A DNA stretch of 39,777 bases from Acidimicrobiales bacterium (GTDB lineage Bacteria; Actinomycetota; Acidimicrobiia; Acidimicrobiales; DASWMK01): positions 1 to 39,777 of the forward strand of contig DASWMK010000050.1 in assembly GCA_036399815.1 (NCBI GenBank). The letters run 5' to 3'. Shown piece by piece: positions 6,943-15,733 of the stretch. Each line of letters begins with the position of its first letter. The stretch's first letter is position 1. Below the pieces are notes generated by a model that saw only the letters and a program-made list of their open reading frames with translations, had not been told where the DNA came from and did no database searches. The translations under genes and the position numbers were made by a program.

Positions 6943-9900
6943 CTAGGCGCGGCGGACGACGAAGTACTTGGCCCTGGGGTGGTGGCAGATGATGGCGCTG
7001 GTCGTCTGCTCGGGCTGGTACTGCCAGCCGGTCTCCTCGGACACCTCGATGCCGAGGCGGTCGGCCTCGAGCAGCTCGGCGACCTTGGCGTTGTCCTCGA
7101 GGTCCGGGCAGGCCGGGTAGCCCCACGAGTAGCGCCCGCCCCGGTACTGCTGGCGGAACAGCCCGTGGAGGGTGGGGCCGTCCTCGTCGCCGAAGCCCCA
7201 CTCGACCCGGATGCGGCGGTGCCACAGCTCGGCCAGCGCCTCGGTCATCTCGACGCCGAGGCCGTGCAGGAGCAGGTAGTCGCGGTACTGGTCGGCGGCG
7301 AACAGCTCGGCCGTCGCCTCCGACACCGCCCGGCCCATGGTGACGACGTGGAAGGCGGCGTAGTCGTCCTCGCCCGACTCGACCGGCCGGAAGAAGTCGG
7401 CGACGCACAGCCACGGCTCGGCCGGCTGGCGGGGGAACCGGAACCGCAGCCACTCGGCCGTGCGGGTCTCGTCCTTCCACACGACGAGGTCGTCGCCGTC
7501 TGCATTCACCCGGAAATAGCCGTAGACGACCTGGGGGACGAGCACCCCGGACGCCTTGGCCGCCGCCAGCTGCTCGCGGAGGACGGGCCGGATGCGGGCC
7601 TTGAAGTCGTCGTCGCCCTCGCCCGCCTCCGGCCGGTACTGCCACTGGTTGCGGAAGAGCGCGGTCTCGTTCAGGTAGGCGGCGATGTCGTCGAGGGAGA
7701 TCCCCTTCACGATGGTCGACCCGACGAACGGCGGGACGGGGACGGGCACGTCGGTCGCCACCTCGGGCGAGCGCCTCGGCCGGTCGACGGCGGTCGCCGC
7801 CAGCGCCGCGTCCCGCTCGGACTTCCTCGGCGGCAGCACCCGGCCGGTCGGGACCCGCCCGAAGTCGGGGTCGTCCTCGCCGGTGCGCCGGAGCTCGCCC
7901 AGCCGGTCCATCACCCGCAGGCCCTCGAACGCGTCGCGGCCGTAGAACAGGCGGCCGGCGTACACCTCGCGCAGGTCCCGCTCGACGTAGGAGCGGGTGA
8001 GGGCGGCGCCGCCGAGGAGCACGGGGATGTGGGACAGGTTGCGCTCGTTCAGCTCCACGAGGTTGTCCCGCATGATGAGCGTGCTCTTCACCAGCAGGCC
8101 GCTCATGCCGATGGCGTCGGCCTTCACCTGGACGGCCTTGTCGACCATCTCCGACACCGGCACCTTGATGCCGAGGTTGTGCACCTCGTAGCCGTTGTTC
8201 GTGAGGATGATGTCGACGAGGTTCTTGCCGATGTCGTGCACGTCGCCCCGCACGGTGGCCAGCACGATCCGGCCCTTGCCGCCCTCGTCGGACCGCTCCA
8301 TGTGCGGCTCCAGGTAGGCGACCGCCGTCTTCATGGTCTCGGCCGACTGGAGGACGAACGGCAGCTGCATCTCGCCCGAGGCGAACAGCTCGCCGACCTC
8401 CTTCATCCCGGAGAGGAGGACGTCGTTGACCACGGCCAGCGCCGTCAGCCCCGAGGCCAGCGCCTCGTCGAGGTCGGCCTCGAGGCCGTCGCGGTCGCCG
8501 TCGACGATGCGCCGGGCGAGACGCCGCTCGACCGGCCACCCCGAGCGGTCCTCCTTCTCGACGGTCGCCGCCTTCACGTCGGCGAACACGTCGAGCAGCC
8601 GGGCCAGCGGGTCGTAGTCGGGGGTGCGGCGGTCGTGCACGAGGTCGAGGCAGACCTGGCGCTGCTCGTCGGGGATGCGGTTGAGCGGCATGATGCGCCC
8701 GGCGTGGACGATCGCCGCGTCCAGCCCGGCGGCCACGCACTCGTGCAGGAACACCGAGTTGAGGACGTGGCGGGCGGCCGGGTTCAGGCCGAAGGACACG
8801 TTCGACACGCCGAGCACGGTCGACACGCCGGGCAGCTCGGCCTTGATCCTGCGGATGGCCTCGATGGTGGCGAGGCCGTCCCGGCGCAGGTCGGCGTCGC
8901 CGGTCGACAGCGGGAACGTCAGCGCGTCGATCAGCAGGTCCGTCGGGTCGATGCCGTAGCGCTCGACGGCGAGGTCGTGGATGCGGCGGGCCACCCGCAG
9001 CTTCCACTCGACGTCGCGGGCCTGGCCCTGCTCGTCGATGAGCAGGCAGATGACAGCGGCGCCGTACTCCTTGACCAGCCGCATCACCCGGTCGAAGCGG
9101 GAGCCCGGCCCCTCGCCCTCCTCCAGGTTGGCCGAGTTCAGGATGGCCTTGCCGCCGATCCACTGGAGCCCGGCCTCCATCACCTGGGGCTCGGTCGAGT
9201 CGAGCACCAGCGGGACGCTCGCCTGGGTGGCGAAGCGGCGGGCGACCTCGTCCATGTCGGCGGTGCCGTCGCGGCCCACGTAGTCGACGCACACGTCGAG
9301 CACGTGCGCGCCCTCGCGCACCTGGTCCTTCGCCATCTGGGAGCACGTCTCCCAGTCGCCGGCCAGCATGGCGTCGCGGAACCGCTTCGAGCCGTTGGCG
9401 TTGGTGCGCTCGCCGATGATGAGGAACGACGTGTCCTGGCGGAACGGGACCATGCTGTAGATGGACGCCGCGCCCGGCTCGCGCTCGGGGGCCCGGGGCG
9501 CCGGCGTGAGGTCCCGGCAGGCCTCGACGACCTTGCCGATGTGCTCTGGGGTCGTGCCGCAGCAGCCGCCGACGATCGACACGCCCAGCTCGGCGACGAA
9601 GCGGCGGTGGTGGTCGGCCAGCTGGTCCGGCGTGAGGTCGTAGTGCATGCGGCCGTCGACCACGGAGGGCAGGCCGGCGTTCGGCAGGCACGAGATCGGG
9701 GCGGGCGAGTGCGCCGACAGGTGGCGCAGGTGCTCGCTCATCTCGGCCGGCCCGGTGGCGCAGTTCACGCCGATCACGTCGGGCCGCAGCGCCTCGACGG
9801 CGGTGAGCGCGGCGCCGATCTCGGTGCCGGGCAGCATCCGGCCGGTGACCTCCATGGTCACCTGGACCTGGAGGGGGACCTCGCGGCCGAGCTTGGCCAT

Positions 9901-10419
9901 CGCCCGGCGGGCGGCGACGATGGCCGCCTTCGCCTGGAGGAGGTCGTACACGGTCTCGACCACGAGCAGGTCGACGCCGCCCTCGAGCAGGCCGAGCGCC
10001 TGGACCTCGTAGGCGTCGCGGAGCTGGGCGTAGCGGATCTGGCCGAGCGACGGCAGCTTCGTGCCCGGGCCCATCGAGCCGGCCACCCAGGCGTCGTAAC
10101 CGGACGCCACCTCGCGGGCGATGCGGGCGGCGGCGACGTTCAGCTCGTGGGCGCGGTCGGCGAGGCCGTACTCGGCGAGGGGGACGGCGAAGGCGCCGAA
10201 CGTGTCGGTCTCGACGACGTCGACCCCCACGTCGAGGAACGACCGGTGCACGTCGGCGACCACGTCCGGCCGGGTCACGGCCAGGATCTCGTTGCACCCC
10301 TCGAGCTCGGGCCCGCCGAAGTCGTCGGGGCCGAGGTGGCGCAGCTGGATGTTGGTGCCGGTCGCGCCGTCGAACACGACGACCCGTTCCCGCACGGCGT
10401 CGAGATAGCTGCCTGGCAC
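6943..10419 (-). CDS. metH: Cobalamin-dependent methionine synthase
   Basis: MetH transfers the methyl group of methyltetrahydrofolate to homocysteine through methylcobalamin. The domains are in standard order. The homocysteine domain (about 1-310) has the zinc-ligand pair in GGCCGTTP. A pterin-binding barrel follows (about 330-600). The B12 cap and Rossmann domains carry D726-x-H728-xx-G731, whose His is the lower axial cobalt ligand. A C-terminal reactivation domain has RYSWGYPACPD, the AdoMet-binding region. The 1158-residue length is close to E. coli MetH. Translation starts at GTG 10419, only 9 bp after the upstream AI-2E-family gene, so the two are probably cotranscribed and there is no room for a dedicated cobalamin riboswitch. 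Confidence 0.97.
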   Translation of the reverse strand: MPGSYLDAVRERVVVFDGATGTNIQLRHLGPDDFGGPELEGCNEILAVTRPDVVADVHRSFLDVGVDVVETDTFGAFAVPLAEYGLADRAHELNVAAARIAREVASGYDAWVAGSMGPGTKLPSLGQIRYAQLRDAYEVQALGLLEGGVDLLVVETVYDLLQAKAAIVAARRAMAKLGREVPLQVQVTMEVTGRMLPGTEIGAALTAVEALRPDVIGVNCATGPAEMSEHLRHLSAHSPAPISCLPNAGLPSVVDGRMHYDLTPDQLADHHRRFVAELGVSIVGGCCGTTPEHIGKVVEACRDLTPAPRAPEREPGAASIYSMVPFRQDTSFLIIGERTNANGSKRFRDAMLAGDWETCSQMAKDQVREGAHVLDVCVDYVGRDGTADMDEVARRFATQASVPLVLDSTEPQVMEAGLQWIGGKAILNSANLEEGEGPGSRFDRVMRLVKEYGAAVICLLIDEQGQARDVEWKLRVARRIHDLAVERYGIDPTDLLIDALTFPLSTGDADLRRDGLATIEAIRRIKAELPGVSTVLGVSNVSFGLNPAARHVLNSVFLHECVAAGLDAAIVHAGRIMPLNRIPDEQRQVCLDLVHDRRTPDYDPLARLLDVFADVKAATVEKEDRSGWPVERRLARRIVDGDRDGLEADLDEALASGLTALAVVNDVLLSGMKEVGELFASGEMQLPFVLQSAETMKTAVAYLEPHMERSDEGGKGRIVLATVRGDVHDIGKNLVDIILTNNGYEVHNLGIKVPVSEMVDKAVQVKADAIGMSGLLVKSTLIMRDNLVELNERNLSHIPVLLGGAALTRSYVERDLREVYAGRLFYGRDAFEGLRVMDRLGELRRTGEDDPDFGRVPTGRVLPPRKSERDAALAATAVDRPRRSPEVATDVPVPVPPFVGSTIVKGISLDDIAAYLNETALFRNQWQYRPEAGEGDDDFKARIRPVLREQLAAAKASGVLVPQVVYGYFRVNADGDDLVVWKDETRTAEWLRFRFPRQPAEPWLCVADFFRPVESGEDDYAAFHVVTMGRAVSEATAELFAADQYRDYLLLHGLGVEMTEALAELWHRRIRVEWGFGDEDGPTLHGLFRQQYRGGRYSWGYPACPDLEDNAKVAELLEADRLGIEVSEETGWQYQPEQTTSAIICHHPRAKYFVVRRA

Positions 10420-10428
10420 GCGCCGAGC

Positions 10429-11871
10429 CTACCGAGCGTCGGGGTGCCGACGGTCCGTGGTCGTCCGGCGGCGGCGCAGGCGGGCGACCAGGCGCGAGAT
10501 CCGCCCCGGCCGGCCCTTCTCGGCCCGCGGCGGCGGGCGCCGCCCCGGCCGCAGCTCGAGGTACACGGCCTTCGCCGCGCCGAGGAGCGGCACCGACACC
10601 AGCGCGCCGGGCACCCCGGCGGCCGAGACGCCGATCAGCGCGGCGATCATCGTCGCCGGCGGGGACAGGTCCACGGCGTCGCCGACCACGAGGGGCTGGA
10701 GCACGTTGTTCTCGAACTGGAGGTAGAGGACGAAGAACACGGCGCACACCACGCCGGTGGTCGCCCCCTGGGTGAAGCCGAGCAGCACGAACGGGATGCC
10801 GCCGGCGGCGCCGCCGATCTGGGGGACGAGGTCGAACACGGCCACCCACACGGCGATGAGCGGGGCGAGGGGCAGGCCGAGGACGAGGGCGACGACGAGC
10901 ACGGTCGTCCCCGCGATCGACGCCACCAGCAGCGAGCCGGCGAAGTACTTGCCGACGATCCGGTAGAAGAGGTCGCCCATCCGCTCGACCCGGGGGCGGT
11001 AGCGGTGGGGGACGAGGCGGCGGGCCCGGCGGACGAGGCGGTCGCCGTCGAGGAGCAGGGCGACGGTGACGAGGAGGGTGGCGACGGCGGCGAGGAGGCC
11101 GCCGAGCACGGCCCGGGCCGCGCCCTCGATCGGGCTGGTGTCGCCGGCCAGGCGCTCGGGGAAGTCCTCGAGGAAGGCCTGGACCCGGGCCGGCACGTCG
11201 TTGTCCCGCAGGGTCTCGCCGATGAGCGGGAGCGAGTCGAGGTCCTCGACGACCGACGGGATCTCCTCGTCGAGGTCGCGGGCCTGGCGCACGGCCGGCG
11301 GGCCGAGGACGACGGCCGCGAGGGTGACGGCGAGGACGAGGGCGGCGAGCACGGCCGCCACGCCGACCCCCCGCTTCACGTGCAACCGCCGCTGCACGGC
11401 GCCGACCAGCGGGTTCAGCGCGAGCGCGAGCAGGGTGGCGATCAGGCACCACGTGAGCGTGCGGGTCGCCGACCGGACGACGCCGGTGCCGGCGACGATG
11501 ACGGCGAAGGCGATCATGGCGACGACGACCGAGCGCGGGTCGAGGTCGACCGTGCGCACCGGCGCCGGCGCCGCCAGCCCCGCCGGGTCGTCCGCCGGGA
11601 CCGGCCCCGCCGCCGGGGCCGCGACCGCGTTGGGCGCGCCGCCGGCTGGGGTGGGGGCCGGGGTCGCGGCCTGGCCCGAGGCTCGGTCGCCGGTCGGCGC
11701 TGGTCCGGACGGCGCGTCCTGGCTCGGGTTGACGTCGTCCCGGCTGCGGCCGTCGGGCGGCGCCGGCGCCTCGTCGGTGGGCGGGTCGCCGGTCGCGGCG
11801 GCCGTTGCCGTGGCGGCCCCCGAGCGGTCGTCGGGGGCGGCGGGCCGGGGCACCCCGGGCGCGGCCGGCAT
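10429..11871 (-). CDS. AI-2E family transporter/permease (minus-strand paralogue)
   Basis: The AI-2E (YdiK/PerM) family comprises multi-pass membrane proteins. Some export autoinducer-2 or ions, but most have unknown cargo. ATG 11871 gives 480 residues. About 110 N-terminal residues are a Pro/Ala/Asp-rich, probably disordered cytoplasmic tail. About seven or eight hydrophobic segments follow, including the family-typical region around WVAVFDLVPQIGGAAGG and the later VLQPLVVGDAVDLSP. The C-terminus is strongly basic. Longer frames upstream run antisense through the divergent paralogue and are not credible. ATG 11871 is supported by a TACAGT hexamer 7 nt upstream. It probably heads a two-gene unit with metH, which tells nothing about substrate. 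Confidence 0.85.
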   Translation of the reverse strand: MPAAPGVPRPAAPDDRSGAATATAAATGDPPTDEAPAPPDGRSRDDVNPSQDAPSGPAPTGDRASGQAATPAPTPAGGAPNAVAAPAAGPVPADDPAGLAAPAPVRTVDLDPRSVVVAMIAFAVIVAGTGVVRSATRTLTWCLIATLLALALNPLVGAVQRRLHVKRGVGVAAVLAALVLAVTLAAVVLGPPAVRQARDLDEEIPSVVEDLDSLPLIGETLRDNDVPARVQAFLEDFPERLAGDTSPIEGAARAVLGGLLAAVATLLVTVALLLDGDRLVRRARRLVPHRYRPRVERMGDLFYRIVGKYFAGSLLVASIAGTTVLVVALVLGLPLAPLIAVWVAVFDLVPQIGGAAGGIPFVLLGFTQGATTGVVCAVFFVLYLQFENNVLQPLVVGDAVDLSPPATMIAALIGVSAAGVPGALVSVPLLGAAKAVYLELRPGRRPPPRAEKGRPGRISRLVARLRRRRTTTDRRHPDAR

Positions 11872-11873
11872 CA

Positions 11874-11888
11874 CCGGTACTGTACCGG
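11874..11888. promoter_or_regulatory. 15-bp palindrome with overlapping divergent -10 elements
   Basis: The sequence CCGGTACTGTACCGG is a perfect inverted repeat around one central base. It nearly fills the 19-bp gap between two divergent ATG codons (11871 minus, 11891 plus). Read on the plus strand it holds TACTGT (11878-11883), 7 nt before ATG 11891. Read on the minus strand it holds TACAGT (11884-11879), 7 nt before ATG 11871. The two -10 boxes overlap by five bases, and both transcripts would be leaderless. A dimeric repressor could also bind here. Confidence 0.6.
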
Positions 11889-11890
11889 CG

Positions 11891-13066
11891 ATGCCCGAAC
11901 GGCCCGGGGAGGTGCCGGCGTCCCGGGGGCCGGTACGGGAGCGCCTGCGGCTGAGCAACCGCTCCGTCGTGGCGGCGGTCGCCATCCTCGGCGCCACCCT
12001 CGTCGCCCTCCGCATGTTCGCCGCCGCCACCCGGGTGCTCGGCTGGGTGCTCGTCGCCACCGTCCTCGCCGGCCTGCTCCACCCCGTGATCGCCGCCCTC
12101 GACCGGCGGCTGCCCCGCGGGCTCGCCATCGTCACCGTCGCCGTCGGGCTCGTCGCCCTCGTCGCGCTCGTCACCTACGGCGCCGTCGACGACCTCCAGG
12201 GCGAGCTGCGCCGGCTCCAGGACGCCGCGCCGGAGGCGGCCGCCGAGCTGGAGCGCTCGGAGTCGCTCGGCGAGTTCGCCACCGAGTTCCAGCTGAGCGC
12301 CCGGGTCCGGGAGTTCACCCACGAGCTGCCCGAGCGCCTGCGGGGCGGCGACGCCGCGGCCGCCCTCCGCTCGGCCGCCACCCGCTTCGTCGCCTTCCTC
12401 GCGACGGGGGTGCTCACCCTGTTCCTGCTCGTCCACGGCCGGCGCATCCTCGGCGCCGGTGCCCGCCAGATCCGGGACGAGCGCCGCCGAGCCCTCCTCG
12501 AGCGGGTCGTCAGCGGCGCCTACCGGCGGGCCTGGCGCTACGTGGCCGCCACGATCGGCCGGGCCATGCTGGCCGGCCTCGCCGCCGCGGCCGTCTGCCG
12601 GCTCGCCGACGTGCCGGCGGCCAGCGTGCTCGGCATCTGGGTCGCGGTGTGGAGCCTCGTCCCGCTGCTCGGGCTGGTCGTCGGCGCCGCCCCGATCGTC
12701 CTCCTCGCCACGGCCGGCACGCCGGCCAAGGGGGCGGCCGTCGCCGGCATCTTCGTGGTCTTCCAGGTCTTCGACAGCGCCCTCTTCCAGCGCCGCATCG
12801 AGGACCGCTCGCTGAAGATCGGCCCCGTGCTCAGCCTCGTCGCCGGGATGATCGGCTTCGAGCTCTACGGCGCCGGCGGCGCCCTCGTCACGTGGGTGCT
12901 GGCGGTGGTCGTCGTGGCCGCCGCCGACGAGCTCGCCCCGACCGACCAGCACGACCTGGTGCACGAGGCCGACGCGCTGCTGCCGGGCGACGAGGTGGAC
13001 GAGACCGCCGTCGCCCCGGCCGCCGTAGGCTCGCCGCCCCATGAAGATCTACACCCGCAAGGGTGA
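11891..13066 (+). CDS. AI-2E family transporter/permease (plus-strand paralogue)
   Basis: This 391-residue multi-pass membrane protein belongs to the same family as its divergent neighbour but lacks the long disordered N-terminal tail. Hydrophobic segments begin at about residue 30 (SVVAAVAILGATLVALRMF). A periplasmic-type amphipathic middle follows (about 100-155), then the family's C-terminal membrane bundle containing WVAVWSLVPLLGLVVGAAP. The tail after about 350 is acidic. The paralogues share only family-level similarity in the reading I made, so this is an old duplication. The last 26 bases overlap the start of the adenosyltransferase gene. The substrate is unknown. Confidence 0.85.
   Translation: MPERPGEVPASRGPVRERLRLSNRSVVAAVAILGATLVALRMFAAATRVLGWVLVATVLAGLLHPVIAALDRRLPRGLAIVTVAVGLVALVALVTYGAVDDLQGELRRLQDAAPEAAAELERSESLGEFATEFQLSARVREFTHELPERLRGGDAAAALRSAATRFVAFLATGVLTLFLLVHGRRILGAGARQIRDERRRALLERVVSGAYRRAWRYVAATIGRAMLAGLAAAAVCRLADVPAASVLGIWVAVWSLVPLLGLVVGAAPIVLLATAGTPAKGAAVAGIFVVFQVFDSALFQRRIEDRSLKIGPVLSLVAGMIGFELYGAGGALVTWVLAVVVVAAADELAPTDQHDLVHEADALLPGDEVDETAVAPAAVGSPPHEDLHPQG
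13026..13031 (+). promoter_or_regulatory. -10 element for the adenosyltransferase gene
   Basis: TAGGCT lies 9 nt before ATG 13041, inside the 3' end of the preceding AI-2E-family gene. It would give the adenosyltransferase and aminopeptidase pair its own short-leader or leaderless transcript. Confidence 0.45.
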
Positions 13067-13589
13067 CGACGGCACGACCGGCCTGCTCTACGGCGGCCGG
13101 GTGCCGAAGGACTCGCCGCTGCCGCGGGCGTACGGGACCGTCGACGAGGCCCAGGCCGTGCTCGGGCTGGCCAGGGCCGAGTGCGCCAGGGGGAGCGAGC
13201 TCGACGTCCTGCTGACCCGGATCGAGCGGGAGCTGTGGGTGCTGATGGGCGAGCTGGCGACGGCCCCCGAGAACCGGTCGAAGCTGACGGCGGGGCAGTC
13301 GCTCGTCACCCCCGAGATGGCGTCGGCCCTCGAGGGCGTGATCGACGACCTGTCGACCCGGTTCGAGCCGCTGACCGACTTCGTGGTCCCCGGCCAGAAC
13401 CGGGTGGCCGCGCTGCTCGACCTCGCCCGGACGGTCGTGCGCCGGGCCGAGCGCCACGCCGTGGCCGCCGACCTGCCGCCCGAGTCGGAGGTCGTGCGCT
13501 ACCTCAACCGCCTGTCGGACCTGCTGTGGACGATGGCGCGGTGGCAGGAGGGTGGTGAGTCGCTGACCACGCGTAGCGTGGAGGGATGA
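13041..13589 (+). CDS. PduO-type ATP:cob(I)alamin adenosyltransferase
   Basis: This trimeric enzyme transfers the 5'-deoxyadenosyl group of ATP to cob(I)alamin, making the cofactor needed by the mutase at 32527-34671. The 182-residue protein opens with the family's ATP-binding motif (KIYTRKGDDGTTGLLYGGR). It continues with the YGTVDE segment and the C-terminal helix RYLNRLSDLLW, whose Arg and Asn residues are active-site positions in human MMAB and Lactobacillus PduO. Length is typical. The stop overlaps the start of the aminopeptidase gene (ATGA, 4 bp), so the two are translationally coupled. Confidence 0.95.
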   Translation: MKIYTRKGDDGTTGLLYGGRVPKDSPLPRAYGTVDEAQAVLGLARAECARGSELDVLLTRIERELWVLMGELATAPENRSKLTAGQSLVTPEMASALEGVIDDLSTRFEPLTDFVVPGQNRVAALLDLARTVVRRAERHAVAADLPPESEVVRYLNRLSDLLWTMARWQEGGESLTTRSVEG

Positions 13590-15055
13590 TCCGATTCGAG
13601 CCTGCCGCCTCCCTGCCCGCCGACGTGGAGGCCGTCGGCATCCCCGTGCTCTCCGACCGCTTCGACGACGTGTCGGTCGACGTCGACTGGTCGTTCCTGA
13701 CCCTCCAGGGGTTCGAGGGCAAGGTCGGCGAGGTCCAGGTGCTCCCCGGCGACGGGGCGGTGCGGATCGCCGTCGGCCTCGGCAGCTCGGCCGAGGTGAC
13801 GCCGAAGGTCGTCCGCCGGGCGGCGGCCGCGCTGGCGCGCGCCGCGTCCCGCCGGGAGTCGCTGGCGACGACCCTGCTCGAGGTCGTCCCCGGGTCCGAC
13901 CGCGGGCGGGCGGCCCAGGCCCTGGCCGAGGGGATGGCGCTGGCGTCGTACCGGTTCAGCCGTTACAAGCGCGACCCCAAGGCGCCCAAGCTCGAGCGGG
14001 TCGCCGTCGTGGTCGGGGGCTCGGGGGTCGAGGCCCTCGGCGGCGTCCGCGACGGGCTCGACCGGGGCACGGTGATCAGCCGGGCGGTCATGTGGGCGCG
14101 CGACCTCGTGAACGAGCCGGGCGGCACGCTCACCCCGCGCGTGCTGGCCGAGGCGGCCTCCGCCGTCGCCGACCCCGACCGCGGGCTCACCGTCGAGGTC
14201 CTCGACGAGGTCGACATCGAGGCGGCCGGCCTGGGCGGGCTGCTCGGCGTCAACCGCGGCTCGTCCGAGCCGCCCCGCTTCATCCGCGCCACCTACGAGC
14301 CGCCGGGCGGCGAGGCGACGGCGACGATCGCACTCGTCGGCAAGGGGATCACGTTCGACGCCGGCGGCCTGTCGATCAAGACGGCCGAGGGCATGTTCGG
14401 GATGAAGGACGACATGGCCGGCGGCGCCGCCGTGCTCGGCGCCATGTCGGCCCTGCCCGAGCTCGGCGTGCGGGTCCGCGTGCTCGCCTACGTGCCGGCC
14501 ACCGACAACATGCTCGGCGGCGACGCCACCCGCCCGGGCGACGTGCTGAAGATCCGCAACGGCACGACCGTCGAGGTCGTCAACACCGACGCCGAGGGCC
14601 GCCTGATCCTGGCCGACGCCCTGTCCATGGCGGCCGAGGAGCGGCCCGACGCCATCGTCGACCTCGCCACGCTCACCGGCGCCATGCAGGTCGCCCTCGG
14701 CGACCGCTACGCCGGGGTGATGGGCAACGACGAGCGGGTGGTTAGGGCCGTGCTGTCCGCCGCCGAGCGGGCCGGCGAGCCGATGTGGCCGATGCCGCTG
14801 CCCGAGGAGTACCGGTCGCGGCTCGACTCGCCGGTCGCCGACCTCCGCAACACCGGCACCGGCCGCTACGGCGGCGCCCTCGTGGCCGGGCTGTTCCTGA
14901 AGGAGTTCGTCGACGGCGTGCCCTGGGCCCACGTCGACATGCCGGGCCCGGCGATGAGCGAGGAGGAGTCGGACGAGCGCACCAAGGGCGCCACCGGCTT
15001 CGGCGTCCGCACGCTCATCGAGCTGCTCACCACGTTCGAGCCGCTCGGCGGCTGA
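13586..15055 (+). CDS. pepA: M17 leucyl aminopeptidase
   Basis: This is a cytosolic, hexameric, two-metal aminopeptidase that removes N-terminal hydrophobic residues. The 489-residue protein has the variable N-terminal domain (about 1-160) and the catalytic domain with GKGITFDAGG (metal-binding Lys and Asp) and the signature NTDAEGRL starting at about residue 333. The C-terminal GFGVRTLIELL fits the family. ATG 13586 overlaps the upstream stop by 4 bp. A TAGCGT hexamer 6 nt before the start and a GGAGGG directly before it leave open both coupled and independent expression. Confidence 0.96.
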   Translation: MIRFEPAASLPADVEAVGIPVLSDRFDDVSVDVDWSFLTLQGFEGKVGEVQVLPGDGAVRIAVGLGSSAEVTPKVVRRAAAALARAASRRESLATTLLEVVPGSDRGRAAQALAEGMALASYRFSRYKRDPKAPKLERVAVVVGGSGVEALGGVRDGLDRGTVISRAVMWARDLVNEPGGTLTPRVLAEAASAVADPDRGLTVEVLDEVDIEAAGLGGLLGVNRGSSEPPRFIRATYEPPGGEATATIALVGKGITFDAGGLSIKTAEGMFGMKDDMAGGAAVLGAMSALPELGVRVRVLAYVPATDNMLGGDATRPGDVLKIRNGTTVEVVNTDAEGRLILADALSMAAEERPDAIVDLATLTGAMQVALGDRYAGVMGNDERVVRAVLSAAERAGEPMWPMPLPEEYRSRLDSPVADLRNTGTGRYGGALVAGLFLKEFVDGVPWAHVDMPGPAMSEEESDERTKGATGFGVRTLIELLTTFEPLGG

Positions 15056-15087
15056 CCCGGCCGGCCCGCGGCGACGTCAGGCCGCCG
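15046..15087. terminator. Hairpin spanning two convergent stop codons
   Basis: An 11-bp stem with a single-base bulge pairs 15046-15056 with 15076-15087 around a 19-nt loop. The TGA stop of pepA (15053-15055) and the stop of the convergent gene (complement of 15077-15079) are paired with each other in the stem. No T-tract follows, which is common for actinobacterial terminators. A bidirectional terminator is the simplest reading. Confidence 0.5.
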
Positions 15088-15733
15088 GCCCATCGCCGCC
15101 CGCCTCGGCCTCGGCCGCCGCCCGGCGGTGGCGGTCGAGGGCCCAGGCCGTCGCCTCCCTCGCCAGCACGGGCGGGAAGCGCCAGCGGAGCAGCTGGCGC
15201 TCGGTCGCCTCGGCGTCCTCGCCCAGCTCGAACAGGCTGAGGGCGAGGCGGCGGCCGCGGTGGCGCAGCTGGTCGACGTCGGGCCGGCGCAGGGCCTCCT
15301 GCTGCCATGCCCGGTGCGCCTGCTGGGCGCCGGGCGGCAGCTTGGACACCTGGTGGCGGGTGAGGGGTGGGAGCTTGCGGCGGACGGCGATCGTGCCGGC
15401 GCCGACCGGCTGGGCGAGGCCGAACTGGCAGCACCGGCCGATGGCCCGCACGAACGGGGAGTGGCGGCCGGTGCCGCCGCCGAGGCCGAGGGTGCGGGCG
15501 GCCTCGCCCACGTCGAGGTGGAACCCGGCCGGCTCCTCCTCGAAGCGGTGGGCGACGGCGCGGAGGAGCCAGGTGGCGGTCGGCCCCAGCACGCCGAGCC
15601 AGAAGCGCTCGACGTAGGCGGAGCGGGGGTCGTGGCCCAGGGCGTCGATCACGGGGTCGGGCCAGGGGCGGACGAGCAGGCGGGCGACGGCGGTGGGCAG
15701 GACGGTGACGGTCATGGGGGCGGCGGCGGACAT
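15077..15733 (-). CDS. Conserved-looking protein of unknown function, possible winged helix
   Basis: This 218-residue soluble protein is one I do not recognise. It begins with a hydrophobic segment (TVTVLPTAVARLLVRPW), then an Arg/Trp-rich stretch (SAYVERFWLGVLGPTATWLLR). A region resembling a helix-turn-helix or winged helix follows (DVGEAARTLGLGG through FVRAIGRCCQFGLAQPVG and a TIAVRRKLPPL wing-like strand), then a helical C-terminus. It has no enzyme motif, signal peptide or membrane helix. ATG 15733 was chosen because AGGAG stands 9 nt upstream; ATG 15715 (MTVTVLP) is a shorter alternative. It is transcribed away from the sirtuin gene, and the shared upstream region includes the most AT-rich stretch of the window. 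A DNA-binding role is only a guess. Confidence 0.65.
   Translation of the reverse strand: MSAAAPMTVTVLPTAVARLLVRPWPDPVIDALGHDPRSAYVERFWLGVLGPTATWLLRAVAHRFEEEPAGFHLDVGEAARTLGLGGGTGRHSPFVRAIGRCCQFGLAQPVGAGTIAVRRKLPPLTRHQVSKLPPGAQQAHRAWQQEALRRPDVDQLRHRGRRLALSLFELGEDAEATERQLLRWRFPPVLAREATAWALDRHRRAAAEAEAGGDGPAA

Noticed and set aside
10420-10428. Cobalamin riboswitch upstream of metH
   Set aside because: Only 9 bp separate metH from the upstream gene, far too short for a B12 riboswitch, and the leaderless start of that gene leaves no leader either.
6710-13044. Very long open frames on both strands (about 2,000 codons each) running through metH and the AI-2E genes
   Set aside because: They are shadows created by high GC and few stop codons. 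Their translations are low in complexity and rich in Arg, Gly, Val or His, while metH and the AI-2E proteins in other frames carry full family motifs.
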